Positions 37,901 to 46,878 of a stretch of DNA of 64,000 nt are shown one piece after another (positions within the stretch are counted from its first letter, which is position 1; every line of letters starts with the position of its first letter). The notes beneath the pieces are model-generated. The model was not told the origin of the DNA, made no database searches, and saw nothing but the letters and a program-made list of their open reading frames with translations. Made by a program: the position numbers and the translations under genes. Source of the stretch: Mimachlamys varia (Eukaryota; Mollusca; Bivalvia; Pectinida; Pectinidae); contig OX392527.1 of NCBI GenBank assembly GCA_947623455.1, positions 33,100,201 through 33,164,200 of the forward strand, in the 5' to 3' direction.

Positions 37901-40900
37901 TTATGATAGTCACACACACCGACAAATAAAGTTTTCGAATTTAATTATTTCCATAATAAATTAATTCAAAATGGAGTTTGATGTTTGAACCTTGCCCTTA
38001 CCTTGACATTTAGCTATAAATACTAGTATCTATAGATGAAAGAATATTATGAGACATGCAGTAGGGTAAGAACAGCCCCAACCATGAAGTTTGAAAATAA
38101 AGTCTTCAGATGATCGGAAGGTATGAGTGAAATAATGCATTAATATAAGCAAAACAGACAAACAAAAAATTGAAGTTGTCACTAGATTTATAATACACCC
38201 TCTCTTTAGAAGGGTACAACAATGCTTGCTTTTAATGTATTTCAAACCAGTTTACAATATTTGCCCATTATTTTTCATTAATATAAAGATTGTAATACCT
38301 TGGAAATACTGTGACCTCATCCTCTCCGAGGCTGCTGAGTTTATCTTCTAGACTGTCTGATGACTTGGTCACGTCATCCTCCTCCAGGAATGAGACCACA
38401 GGACTTGCTGTAATAGAAATCAATCTATAGGGTTTACAATTGAATATAGACATGCTTCAGACTTACATTTTTAAATAAAATCAAAACTTGAAAAAGAAAT
38501 CTATTTTCTACACATAACTACAGCAGACAGAATTTGTTAATTTTTTTTTCTAATCTAAATTTATCTTTAGTGAACTTTTAATAATTGTTTTGTTGTTCTC
38601 ACCTGAGCCGGACTGTGAGCCTGACATATCTAATGACATAGAAAGTGACTTGGAGGGTAACTTAGTGTTGAATGCTGTGATGATGTTGTCAACAAAACTC
38701 TTACAGTCTGACCTATCCACCCAGACTCGCTCTCCAAGGCAATCTTCAACAAACACCTACAAACAATGTTTAGTCATTTATACATTATACTGTATACACA
38801 AACAGAATGTTATCATTATTTCATAATTAATTGAATTATGTAAAATTTCACCAGTTTTCTATTTCATTTTTATTCAAAACAAAGGCCTTCACAGCCAATT
38901 TCAACAAGAAAGAACATGCAATATATGGCAACTATATAATGCAGTTACACCAAGTGAGCACAATATATTATAAACAATGCCCAGGAGTGACTTAATAGAT
39001 GTAGACCTTGGTCAAACACTCTAGTTTTTTAAAAACAATTAACATCCCATTAGAGTGTCAGTATTTTATAAGCTGTCTTAGTTGACTTTTGAATTTAAAT
39101 AGACACAATGAAGACTTTATCAAGGAAATTAAAAATTCAGCTTGCATTTGATAAAACCAAACCTTCACAAAATCATCCGGCCAATTCTCCTCCTCACTGA
39201 ATGCTGCCATCAGGACATTGCAGGCGAACACTGACACAAGCACATTGCCTTTGGCTTTGAAGTTGAGAGACAATTCTCTTTTCAGCAGGCTGCAGAAAGC
39301 CTACAATTGATTAAATAGACTTTAAAACAACTTAACTTTTTCACAATCATGCAGTGCACATGATACATGATATCACAGAGCATTTCTTTTCCAGTATTAA
39401 GCAGGGTTTCCGCTGGGCATTTTATAAATTGGTCCTGTCCTAAATAAATGTGGTTCTTCTGCATAGTTTAAATGGGAATCTTGAAAATTAGTGGGTCCTT
39501 TTCAGTTTCTATGCTTGAAAAAGATATAGGGACGGTTTCAACACAAACCCTGATTAAGTAATCATGATCAAATGTTAATTATTCATACACACAAATATTT
39601 ATTTAGCAAGTAACAGTAACTAGGAAAAATGTATAGCCAGACCCGAGTTCTAAAAAGGGACCTTCAAAACTCTAGATGAATGCTCAACCAGTTGAGCTAT
39701 CTGCATGGTCGCCGACGATTGACCCAGCCAGTTTTGCTACACATACATGTACAACACAATCGCATCTGTATGAGCAAAATAAACATTCCTCAATTCATAA
39801 CTTTCTATGGTTATTTTTTTAATTTTTAAACAAAATTTACCTGAATAATGAGCTCGCTATTGAAGATACTTGAATGAGTTTTTGCCAAGGACATGATCGT
39901 TAGGTACACCACTGAGTCTGGCTTTGAGCGATTTGCCCTCAGATTTTTTATAGCTCCAAGAAATAGTCCCTCCAGCTTCTCATCATTGCACATGTCCTCT
40001 GCATCTAACACTTCTTCCATCAACATCAGTGGATCAACTATGAAATAAACATGTTATATTTTGTACATTAGTCATGACAAAAATTATTGTCTATCACATA
40101 ATCCACTTCTTTTTATTTCTTTATATCTATACAGTAACAGGTAGATATTTTTGTTTCCACAACTCTCAATAATTTCTGTCAGTAAGATAATTAATCAAGG
40201 TATAATAAACAGTTACCACAAATAAAATAATTCAAAAAGTCTACATTACAGTTCTTAAAACTTGTGTCTTACATATTCAGACTATATTTGTTTTATTTAT
40301 AAATAATGTTACACAAATATGAAATAATAATATCTGTATTGTTTAATATTATAAATACAAATAAAAAACTTACTGTCGATAGCAACTTCGTCCAGCTGGG
40401 AACTTGTATTTGGAGCCGGAGAACTCCGTCTGTCTGCATCAGAAGATCGTCCTAAGGGTGTAAATGTTTGCCCTTGTATGAGTTTTGGTCGCTTTGCTAT
40501 ACCAGCGATGGATGATGAAGGTGCCTCCCTTTTCCTTTCCCCTGAAGATGGCAGGAGTTTCTTGGATGATACTTGAGAAGGAACACCCCGGGGTACATCT
40601 AGCTCGGACACAGATGAAGGCTTTGATTTCCCGAGAGCAATGAAATCTCCCGGGGGTGCTATGTGCACTAAAAACAAAGGGGAAAATTACAATACTTCAA
40701 TTATTAATTATAAGACGAAATTTGAAATGTAAGGCAATAAAATGTATTCCCTGCACTATGTTTGAAATACATTGGTAGGTTATAATATATATTTCGTCTC
40801 TAATAATTGTTTGTAGCTAGAGGGTTATTAGAAACATATTGTTTAATTTGCATTGGCAATATATATATTTCAAAAGCATGTTTCTGCTTTATCTCCTTTC

Positions 40901-41426
40901 CTTGCACACAAACGATAGATACTGACCGATCGGTTATTTGGATACCATGTTAAGGTCACAACTCACTCGTTAACTAAGTTCTTTTTAAGCGAGTACTAGT
41001 ATAGGTACAGTTCATGATCAGTAATCTTTTAAACTATGGCGTTTTCAAATTGGACGATTCGGTACTTTTAGATTGATTGAATAAGAAGATTCGCAGTTGA
41101 AATACTGGAAATAACTTATTAAGTAAACTATATACAACGTTGTGTATTGTTATATAGCAGTATATACTGAAGATTGCTTTTATCTTATTTACAATGCAAT
41201 GTGAACTCGCTTTGGGCCGATATGGCTCAACAGGTCTTGCGAACCATAACAAAAACAATTTCATTTGAATAACAAATATGTAAGCACGCAAGATATGATT
41301 AACCAGAAAGTTTCATGGTATGATAAGTATAAAAAACATTTGCATCTGCTTTCAAATGAATAAAATCCCAGACGATACAAAATCGATGTATAAACCTTTC
41401 GCCTTTGCCGGTCTTTTCGCAGCCAT
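9094..41426 (-). CDS. INTS1: Integrator complex subunit 1
   Basis: I assembled 46 coding exons on the minus strand (coordinates in the five exon-block entries). They sum to 6,363 nt, or 2,120 aa plus stop; human INTS1 is 2,190 aa. Every junction keeps phase. Hallmarks in order are 'PPGDFIALG' near the N-terminus, 'NELSNARNPNNM' (439–450), 'DTLMRILVIGLS' (640–651), 'SEEALLLPDWLKLRMIRS' (1187–1204), 'LLLFVQSFGIPV' (1222–1233), 'DFLWACLQIPKIWQGR', 'TLKSLLAGLTLP' and the C-terminal 'LLQKAFLVG' (2081–2089). In the family this is a nuclear, largely helical-repeat scaffold of Integrator, which cleaves snRNA 3' ends and attenuates paused RNA polymerase II. No catalytic residues are expected. The start ATG at 41426 gives MAAKRPAKAK, which leads straight into the conserved region. 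At least eight introns carry splice-site-containing tandem arrays. Exon 33's acceptor and exon 32's donor are the least certain boundaries. Confidence 0.96.
10408..11098. mobile_element. TA-flanked non-autonomous DNA transposon
   Basis: Both ends carry the inverted repeat 'aggtgacagtacccaaatcg' and continue identically for about 25 bp. Each end is bordered by TA (10406–10407 and 11099–11100), as expected for a TA target duplication. The 691-bp interior has no transposase frame. The left end alone has seven head-to-tail copies of a 17-bp subterminal unit (10414–10532). Superfamily is not assigned; the TA duplication fits Tc1/mariner-like families among others. It lies in an INTS1 intron. Confidence 0.8.
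12680..13735. repeat. 68-bp tandem array spanning the INTS1 exon 40 donor
   Basis: Fifteen donor-containing copies recur at an exact 68-bp period (donor dinucleotides from 13697 down to 12745). On the minus strand each unit reads as the last codons of exon 40 (DILESYLSLLQ), then the donor gtcagt, then intron sequence. The copy at 13697–13735 is the real exon end. Copies differ by only a few substitutions, so expansion or homogenisation is recent. Confidence 0.93.
15150..15697. mobile_element. Short copy of GTGTCGCC-ended repeat element
   Basis: The element starts near 'ggatgtgtcacct' and ends 'atatgtcgcc…ggtgacacaaaaa'. It contains two diverged units of 'gtgac(c/t)t…aatcccaag…gtaagg…'. It is the same family as the longer copy at 27973–28947, with fewer internal units. 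It lies in the intron between INTS1 exons 37 and 38. Confidence 0.65.
17145..18175. repeat. 54-bp tandem array spanning the INTS1 exon 35 donor
   Basis: Eighteen copies of a 54-bp unit each contain, on the minus strand, the end of exon 35 (RSITTLLQKSPPTR) followed by the donor gtaaaac. Donor positions run from 18120 down to near 17203; one unit is 53 bp. A partial copy lies at the left edge. Because 54 is divisible by 3, long open frames run through the array on both strands (17181–17573 and 17371–18054), but these are repeat translations and not genes. Confidence 0.94.
18122..20945 (-). CDS. INTS1: INTS1 coding exons 29–35
   Basis: Exons: 20945–20827, 20487–20425, 19890–19834, 19542–19456, 19195–19000, 18780–18627, 18427–18122. 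This is the less conserved middle-to-late part, so boundaries rest mainly on phase and splice consensus. The exon 32 donor (gtagtt) was chosen over a stronger-looking GTAAGG 5 nt earlier because only the former keeps frame. The exon 33 acceptor has a weak pyrimidine tract. Exon 35 is conserved (DWLELLDPELV, THQSSW) and ends in an 18-copy donor array; exon 29 ends in a 4-copy donor array. Confidence 0.82.
20545..20845. repeat. 70-bp tandem array spanning the INTS1 exon 29 donor
   Basis: Four donors at 20825, 20755, 20685 and 20615 (minus strand, CAG|gtgtgt) are spaced exactly 70 bp apart, with a further partial copy near 20547. Each unit holds the last codons of exon 29 (ISLLVQ in the real copy) and the first ~50 nt of intron. 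Confidence 0.9.
21223..27319 (-). CDS. INTS1: INTS1 coding exons 18–28
   Basis: Exons: 27319–27244, 26755–26631, 26330–26201, 26004–25834, 25393–25244, 24891–24739, 24357–24253, 23527–23360, 23072–22958, 22085–21927, 21465–21223. They encode the best conserved part of the protein, including EKQEILEFESHLAAA, LCRSRKPDFLLDIIQRQ, LPVQCLCEFLLHD, LVVHAMIILLTYGPP and LLLPDWLKLRMIRS. Tandem arrays include the acceptor of exon 19 and the donors of exons 23 and 26. Confidence 0.93.
22465..22877. repeat. Diverged ~150-bp tandem repeat in INTS1 intron 26
   Basis: Three diverged units share 'tgacc(c/t)…gtgaccttaaaag', 'aaactttgtt…gctccttc…aaggaagcta' and 'caaatatcatgt…aggcc'. They resemble the TGACCTTTGACC-type bivalve repeats elsewhere in the window. 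The array is non-coding. Confidence 0.65.
22875..22985. repeat. 54-bp duplication spanning the INTS1 exon 26 donor
   Basis: Two copies of 'taacaaggtttgcctgtact' plus 'cacctcctttg(t/g)gtggccc' lie 54 bp apart. On the minus strand each is the end of exon 26 (GPPKG) followed by the strong donor gtgagtac. The exon-proximal donor is at 22956–22957 and the intronic decoy at 22902–22903. Confidence 0.88.
23609..23925. repeat. Diverged ~158-bp tandem repeat in INTS1 intron
   Basis: Two units share 'g(c)agtaa(a/c)tcttcttaa', 'cagga(a)a…accaagttt(g/t)aaagagat' and 'gatt…tgtca' landmarks. The array is non-coding and lies between exons 24 and 25. It looks like a fragment of a dispersed repeat. Confidence 0.5.
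24555..24815. repeat. 86-bp tandem triplication spanning the INTS1 exon 23 donor
   Basis: Donors at 24737, 24651 and 24565 (minus strand, CAG|gtatat) are spaced exactly 86 bp. Each unit contains about the last 70 nt of exon 23 (TLAIFSQIRPQICSALRQ). The two intronic copies match the exon copy almost perfectly, so they are recent duplications. Confidence 0.92.
26755..27075. repeat. 46-bp tandem array spanning the INTS1 exon 19 acceptor
   Basis: Seven copies start at 26755, 26801, 26847, 26893, 26939, 26985 and 27031. On the minus strand each ends 'ggttaattta' then either 'cagg' or 'ccgg'. The real acceptor (tttacag|GTGTCAGAACAG) is the copy at 26755. Copies alternate between an intact AG (cctg on +) and a destroyed one (ccgg on +), so the effective unit is a 92-bp dimer. 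Confidence 0.9.
27339..27930. mobile_element. Long foldback (MITE-like) element in INTS1 intron 17
   Basis: The left end 'aaaggactatgtatggtttt' through 'ttggcccccaaat' is mirrored by 'atttgggggccaaaaa' through 'atatagtccttt' at the right end. The centre has a second inverted pair, 'gagcgcattcttgaacaaa' near 27588 and its complement near 27668. Most of the 592 bp can fold on itself. There is no coding sequence. Target duplication is not resolved. Confidence 0.8.
27973..28947. mobile_element. Long copy of GTGTCGCC-ended element with ~140-bp internal repeats
   Basis: The element begins 'ggaagtggatgtgtcgcc' and ends 'atatgtcgccttttcaggcg' followed by 'acacaaaaa', so GTGTCGCC/GGCGACAC forms short inverted ends. 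Inside are six tandem units of about 140 bp, each with 'gtgaccttgacctttgaccc', 'caatcccaagcgagcacttt' and 'ggaaactcaagttatcgca'. Its layout, tandem cores within conserved ends, resembles the non-autonomous repeats described in bivalves (for example the Pearl type). That comparison is from memory and untested. Confidence 0.75.
29143..35715 (-). CDS. INTS1: INTS1 coding exons 9–17
   Basis: Exons: 35715–35574, 35024–34842, 34012–33919, 33568–33445, 33220–33143, 33016–32859, 32279–32183, 29944–29853, 29203–29143. They encode the conserved ELSNARNPNNM, LMQER, WWMHTIV, LHKVLF, EDTLMRILVIGLS and YPTLKCLMEMVMT segments. The donor of exon 15 lies in a degenerate tandem array. The intron between exons 15 and 16 carries a 1.8-kb TTAA-flanked element. 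Confidence 0.92.
29974..31785. mobile_element. 1.8-kb TTAA-flanked non-autonomous DNA transposon
   Basis: The ends carry a perfect 18-bp inverted repeat, 'aggggcatcccgcgaaag' on the left and its complement on the right. TTAA lies directly outside each end (29970–29973 and 31786–31789), the target duplication typical of piggyBac-type elements. The interior has no open frame resembling a transposase. It lies between INTS1 exons 15 and 16. The superfamily call rests on the TTAA alone. Confidence 0.78.
31277..31316. repeat. Imperfect palindrome, relative of 41748–41778
   Basis: CCACGGAATTAGATTAG is followed after 7 bases by CTATCTAAGTCCGTGG. The arms match a tighter palindrome 10.4 kb away. It is nested inside the TTAA-flanked element. 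Confidence 0.75.
31935..32205. repeat. Degenerate tandem repeat spanning the INTS1 exon 15 donor
   Basis: Units built on 'gtagagatat(g/a)tct' and 'aggatgtctatat' repeat over 250 bp. On the minus strand, exon 15 ends DISLPK followed by gtgagtac at 32181. A second, decayed exon-end-plus-donor (…tctaaatg|gtgagtac) lies about 119 bp further into the intron near 32062. It is older than the other arrays. Confidence 0.7.
36200..41426 (-). CDS. INTS1: INTS1 coding exons 1–8
   Basis: Exon coordinates (high to low on the minus strand): 41426–41396, 40667–40374, 40037–39841, 39300–39163, 38756–38603, 38407–38299, 37696–37510, 36345–36200. Exon 1 codes ten residues plus one base. Exon 2 carries the PPGDFIALG motif, a Ser/Pro-rich segment and a basic KRPKL patch that could act as a nuclear localisation signal. 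Exon 8 is the last copy of a four-copy tandem repeat that includes its acceptor. Confidence 0.92.
36281..36612. repeat. 83–85-bp tandem array spanning the INTS1 exon 8 acceptor
   Basis: Four copies each contain, on the minus strand, the acceptor 'ttgtag' and the first ~60 nt of exon 8 (LTRSAQELLMSLCMNCN). Exon starts would be 36345 (real), 36428, 36513 and 36598. The fourth copy meets an in-frame TAG right after MNCN, and the second has a 2-bp deletion, so only the innermost copy can continue the exon. Confidence 0.92.
39396..39556. mobile_element. Possible short MITE in INTS1 intron 3
   Basis: The left end 'ttaagcagggttt' and the complement of the right end 'ttaatcagggttt' match at all but one position, over a 160-bp span without coding content. 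This is a small inverted-repeat element at best; the evidence is thin. Confidence 0.35.
39640..39710 (-). repeat. Possible tRNA-derived SINE fragment
   Basis: On the minus strand TAGCTCAACTGG (39699–39688) matches the polymerase III A-box consensus and is followed by 'ttgagcattcatctag'. A convincing B-box is not visible at the expected distance, so this is a fragment or a decayed copy. Confidence 0.35.
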
Positions 41427-43031
41427 TCTGCAGAGTTCTCTGTCACTTAGAAGCTTTAATGTCTTGTGATTTCTGACAAAGAAAAAAAGCGTTTTATCTT
41501 CCGTGTATAATAAAAGTAGACCAAAATAACAATGATTATCCGGATGTGGAATAATTTTGGTTTGTAAATTGCGGGAATAAAAAACCCCTAAAAATTGTGT
41601 TGCAATGTAATTGAACAAGTCAAGTCAATTCTTTCTTGCTCTGTACATGATAATTAATGATCATGCGTACGCGCGTGTTCCAAGAACATATTTTATTACA
41701 CCGTTCGTCTAAGCTTGTATTGTATATATACAGTACAGTACAGTAACCACGGACTTAGATTAGCTATCTAAGTCCGTGACAGTAACATATAATTTACAGA
41801 ATATTAGATATATAAATATATATACTTGTGTATAAGGTAAAAAAAAAAGAAAGAAACACATGGAAACACACCACCCCATTATTTTCTCCTTTGTTGTTGA
41901 GATGTAAAAAAATGTATTAATTTGAAATACAATTTCTCAAATAACTAGTTAAAAATGTATTGATGTAATCAGTGATGTATATATATATGTGAGATATATA
42001 TCCCTGATGTAATGCATAGAGTAATTTTCCTGACTGGACATATTAAATCAACTAGATACATTACTATACCCTTGTAGAACGAGTATGATGTATGAGCATA
42101 TGGTGTTAGATACATTTTATGTATGATGTACATTTTTGTAAAAATGTATTACATGAAGTATTTTTGTGTATGGTATAACTTATATCCTGATGACTGGAGA
42201 TAATTATATCACACCAGGTGGATCAGAGGCATATACAACCGGTATATAACCCTGGCGGGATATATCTCCAAAGCAAGTTCTTCTGCATGATGATTAACTT
42301 TTTTCTCATGTATATTTCTGAACGGGGGAGTTCATGGCATATCTATCAGAACATGCAAAAAGAAATATGTGTCGGGATGGTCGATTTTGTGCTATGATCG
42401 GTCAAAGATACTAAATTGACATTATAATAAATTATTTCAAGTGGATTTTTCTGTTTTGGCCTATTACAAGACAACTTCATTCTATATCTTCCAAATCTGT
42501 GATAACTATGGAAGTATAGGGTATTTGAATTATTCTTTTAACAAAGGAAAAAAGTTTAAGGTACCCCTCAGGCCTACCTCTTATTTTAAACGAGAAAGTA
42601 TTATTTTTCTCCATTTTTGCAGTTTAATGCTTGATTAAAAACGTTCTGCTGTGAAACTTTTTTTGTAGGTTTTTTATCGAATAAAAATTGTGTTTCTCTT
42701 TCTAAAACAGTCATAAAGCGTGGGGTCAATCTCATATCTCAGAATTTTGACATTTTGACAGATATACATGAATATGTTGGTGTCTGGTGTAGGTTAATTG
42801 TCAAAATTACGTGATTGATGTTCTAAGTCTTGTGATGTACTCAGTAAAATTTCATTTGTATATTATTAATCTTAGAAATAGATTATGAATGGTTTCATTA
42901 AAAACAAAACAGATATCCGATGCAGTGTATTTACTTTTACCCTAACTATTATCACATTTTAGATGCAGTTGCGCGCAGATGTGTTACATTCTGGGACAAA
43001 ATTGCATCATCATCATCATCTATTCCTCATA
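41427..43031. other. INTS1 upstream region, no gene seen
   Basis: This stretch should include the INTS1 promoter and 5' UTR immediately above 41426. No TATA box is obvious. Apart from the palindrome at 41748–41778 it is AT-rich sequence without supported features. Confidence 0.5.
41748..41778. repeat. Near-perfect 31-bp palindrome
   Basis: CACGGACTTAGAT followed by a 5-base spacer and ATCTAAGTCCGTG. The same arm sequence occurs at 31277–31316, so it is part of a repeated element and not a chance hairpin. Confidence 0.8.
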
Positions 43032-43395
43032 CAGGGGCGTTGCTGCCATGTAAACACATAAGCCCGCGCTTGCACATCATTATCTAAAGTATGTGTATAT
43101 TTGTACTAAAGTCAAGAAATATCATAATTCGACTAACATTCTTAATACTCACACTGATACTGTAACTTTTTTGTTTTTGTTTTTGTCGACTCGTCAGATT
43201 AACAGACCAGGCTGCAGGAAGTTTGCTAGGCAGAATTTTTCGTATAATCATGTCATATTAGGTTTTATGAGATTTGATATAAAAATGGCCCTTCTTTTAT
43301 CATTCTAAGAGTAATAAGGGAAGGGTCAATATTTACTAAATTTCGGTCAGTTCAAACAAAATGTCAGCAAATACAATTTTTAATGAGCCAGGCCA

Positions 43396-43520
43396 ATTTT
43401 TTTTTAACTTAAACATCTCCATAGAAAAGCATTACAGAAATTAAGGAAATTTCCTTTAACTAAGGATTTCCCGTAAATTTTGTAATGTTTTCCTGTGGAG
43501 ATGTTTAAGTTAAGAAAATT
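43396..43520. mobile_element. 125-bp foldback element
   Basis: Arms of about 45 bp ('taacttaaacatctcca…gcattac' and its complement) surround a short centre. No coding content. Confidence 0.75.
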
Positions 43521-43627
43521 CCGTAAGCTGAGGAACGTTCGTGTAACTAGGCCTGTTCGAATTGTACAAAATTATGCTTCAGAAAACAAGCAAGAGTAGT
43601 TGAAATAATCACATAGCATATACTTAT

Positions 43628-43961
43628 TAACAGAGACGTACCACAGGGACCTGAGAATTTGTTACGGCTAGTTTTGGACCTAGGGTGTTTATAGTTATTT
43701 TAAACTTTGGGGGTGGCCGGGATTGTGTTTAGATTAGTTTTCGATAAAAATGCTCCCCTCAATGATAGCCTTTATGACTATCGAGGGGGCATTTTTATCG
43801 AAAATTGATCAAACACCACCACCCCTCCCCCCCTACATACACCACCCAAAAAGTGTAAAATTACTCTAAACACATAGTTTATGTCCAAAAACTAACCGTA
43901 AGCAATTCTCGGGTCCCTGTGAGACGGGTGTATATCAAAATAGTTTTATATGTCTCTGTTA
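43628..43961. mobile_element. 334-bp foldback element with central perfect hairpin
   Basis: The ends 'taacagagac' and 'gtctctgtta' are inverted. Inner arms 'cagggacctgagaatt…ggctagttttggac' and their diverged complement follow. The centre has a hairpin with arms 43738–43760 and 43783–43804 ('cgataaaaatgctcccctc' and complement). Confidence 0.78.
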
Positions 43962-44224
43962 TTACAATGTACTTACTGACGAGTAAATGGCATAAGAAAC
44001 GTATATAGATAATGTTTTTTTCCCATACATCATGGAAGTAAAACATATCGTATTCCATTTTCGCATTAATAATTTGTATAATGATAGGCCAAACAATGTT
44101 TTTTTCAAACAAGTCCAATGGTACCACTTGAAGTTCAAAGGTGATTTTTCCCCCAAAGGACCCCCTCCACTACTTGTAAACGCCGCGGGGCTTGCACATC
44201 AAAATACCTCCAGCTACGCCCCTG

Positions 44225-45189
44225 TCATATTCCTCAACAATTGAGGGTACACTAGTAAAAATAGTAAAAATAATGAAATGAAGTAATTATGAAATTGACA
44301 TATTTAGATGAATATTACAAAACTTCTTCCACGTTGATTGGATAGAAAGTCGTGACAGGTTTCCGACTTTAAAACTGGTCGTTACATATAATAATTATTT
44401 GTATATGCATCTATATGTCCATGTGTATCTTTCACATATTGCCACCACTTCAAAGTAAATCTGAGACGACTTTCTCAATAGATAAACACAGCCTTTGTAA
44501 TGTTTCTGTCAAATTCACAGCCTTCGATATTTCCTTGGAATAATACCCCAAGAAAACATTCCTTTAATATGTTAAACAGTCCTGAATAGTGTTCAATTCC
44601 ATAGTAGTGTATTTCTTTTGTGAAAAATGTATCTCTTAGAACCACTGTGCTAATTCAGTCTGTAACGAAATGTCGGATAGTTCGTAGAAGGATTTTCCAC
44701 ACAGATTGCATACACTGTATTGCTATGCTGGAACGGAAGTAAGCATTTTGCATATGAAGAAAAAACTGTTCCATTGTCAATATCAACAATAAGTGTTACT
44801 CCTACTATTGAATATTTGAATCTGCTTTGTTTTTTGTGTTTATAGAACGAACTTTTATCATGGGTAAAGCGAAACAACTGCCGAATGTCGTCCTCTTTTT
44901 ATATAAATAATGACTCGGTATTCTGTCGTGACACTTTGGTAGAAGATGCCGTTACAAAAAATTAGCTATCACGTGCTACTTCCCGCGATTCAAATTATCC
45001 AAAACACCAAACACAAGATTTTGAATAGAAATAACGATTAGTATAAACCATAGGTTTCATTAAAAATCATGACCTGCTCAAATATTGCTACGTTTGACAA
45101 CCATGTATAATAGCATATAAAATATATAAGAAAATCTATCAGTACTGTTATAAAATGGCAGCTTATCCCTACTGTGATTTATAACATAA
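44225..45189. other. Intergenic, nothing recognised
   Basis: AT-rich sequence without a supported gene or clear repeat. The right edge approaches a decayed retroelement copy. Confidence 0.45.
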
Positions 45190-46200
45190 AAACATATCAG
45201 AGAATACCGAAAAATCAACAAAACCATAATCCGAACCCGAAATCGGTTAAACTAGGGGTAAAATACGAGCAAAGTAAATATTAAAGTATTAGTACAAGAT
45301 AATAGGACCAGCTGTTCCAAAAGAGTAAGGGTCTTCTGCTTTATCGACGTCACAACTCGTAGTCACATCCAAAAACGGAGTCACCATTCTCAATAAAAAA
45401 CAAGCACACCAATGAACATGCTCAAAAACGTCCATCTTCATATCACACAAGGATACAAAATATTTCTCATGGAAACAACGTTAACGATAAAGACCATATA
45501 ACATTTGTTCATAGTTCTCCTCAACCTGCATCTCTCGAATCTCTGTGTTGTTAGTTTTTTGTCAGCAATCGACATCTATCACAAAAATCTCGATATTTAG
45601 AGCAAGTCCTAGAATAACGAATTAACTTCGACACGTAAACACCACAGATTCGAGAAGCATGGGTGTTACTATCAAGAAATGGAAAGATCACGATCGGAAA
45701 ATTGAAATCGTTACGTTAATCGTATAGCTTAGTAGTAAGCTGTCTATGTTCTTCATATTTTAAGTAGATGTCGAGGTAAGCAGCTAATGTACAAGAGCAC
45801 GTTTGTGTCCTTAATTTCAAGTTCAGATGGGTACATGTATATACGATCGACGTGGCCAGTAAACGTTTTGTTGTTTATAGTCAACACATTGTCGATATAT
45901 CCGAAAGTTACGAAAGCAAAAACAAGTCATCTGAGAGTGGGACACAGTTTGTTCCCATGGGAATGCCAATAGTCAGGGGGGAAATCTTTCCTCCAAACCC
46001 AACAAAAATATTGTCAACCAGGAATTCAATCATTCGTACTACATTTTCTTCTGAATCAGTTTATCATTTTAGCCTTTGTTGTGTTTCTCACAAAATATGT
46101 TCCAATATAGCCCACTACCATACCTTTGCATCGTCGTCCACCTTTATTAGAAAAGAAGGTTTTCATTGGGAAAGATCGAAGACGTGATTTCAATTTTGTA
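45190..46200 (-). pseudogene. Decayed reverse-transcriptase retroelement copy
   Basis: Read on the minus strand it parallels the copy at 56.0–56.9 kb: 'PMGTNC', a 'YIDNVLTINN'-like stretch (the YIDD active site is altered), 'HVDRIY', 'ELEIKDT', 'AAYLDIYLKY', 'FNFPIV' and then the element's 3' segment. There are many stops and frame changes and an internal deletion between the PMGTNC and YIDN parts. It cannot encode a functional enzyme. Confidence 0.7.
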
Positions 46201-46587
46201 TGAGGTATATGGTAGTGTACAGAGTGGAAAACATCAAATATTTCGATAAAAAAAACAACATTTTTTCATGAGGGGTTGCTCAAGATTTATCAAATGTTTT
46301 TTCGAGTTTTATAAATTCTACATCCCGTTAATTCCACTTCTAGAGTATACAGTGTCAGTCTAAGAATGATAGTAAGAAGGTTTGATAAAGGTTTTATATT
46401 GTTTACGAGTGATTAAACGTTGCTTATAAGGATCCTTGTGTAGTTTCTGTATCATTAACCGGTATCTTGAAAGATTGCATACTGAAACATGGTTAGATAA
46501 TTCATCTTTCGAAAAAAGGGTCAATGTGTAAGTATGGTTACCTTGACTATCCAGCAAGCCTAGTTTTGTTCGCAGTCAATATGTAGA

Positions 46588-46725
46588 GGATGTCTAACCG
46601 TGTCTTCAGTAATGCCAAATATATTTCACGAGTTCATGAATGCGCAGCACGAGTGAAACATATCACCATATTAGCCACACAAGTGAAATATATTTGGTAT
46701 TACTAAAGAGACTGTTAGATATTCT
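46588..46725. mobile_element. 138-bp foldback element
   Basis: Arms 'tctaaccgtgtcttcagtaa' + 'tgccaaatatatttcac' and the complement near 46685–46722 match with a few changes. Between them are two shorter 'gagtgaaa' motifs. Confidence 0.7.
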
Positions 46726-46815
46726 GTTTATTTCATTTTATAGCAAAATCTACAGTGGCAGCTTTTGAATTTCCCAAATGTCGTTTGTAAACAGCGTTCT
46801 GATTGGTCAAATAGG

Positions 46816-46878
46816 AAAAAGTGATATTTTTCACTAGTGATAAATGTCATATTTCTCACTAGTGAAAATATCACTTTT
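46816..46878. repeat. Perfect-arm hairpin
   Basis: Arms 'aaaagtgatatttttcacta' (46817) and its complement ending at 46878 are nearly perfect, with a 15-base loop. They share the 'cactagtga' core. Possibly the middle of another small inverted-repeat element. Confidence 0.75.

Larger units (their letters stand above)
43032..44224. mobile_element. Probable hAT-like non-autonomous element with nested insertions
   Basis: The left end reads CAGGGGCGTTGCTG and the complement of the right end CAGGGGCGTAGCTGG. CAGGGGCG-type ends are typical of hAT families. I do not see a matching 8-bp target duplication, so the boundaries are tentative. Two foldback elements (43396–43520 and 43628–43961) lie inside, which suggests serial insertion. 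No transposase frame is present. Confidence 0.5.
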
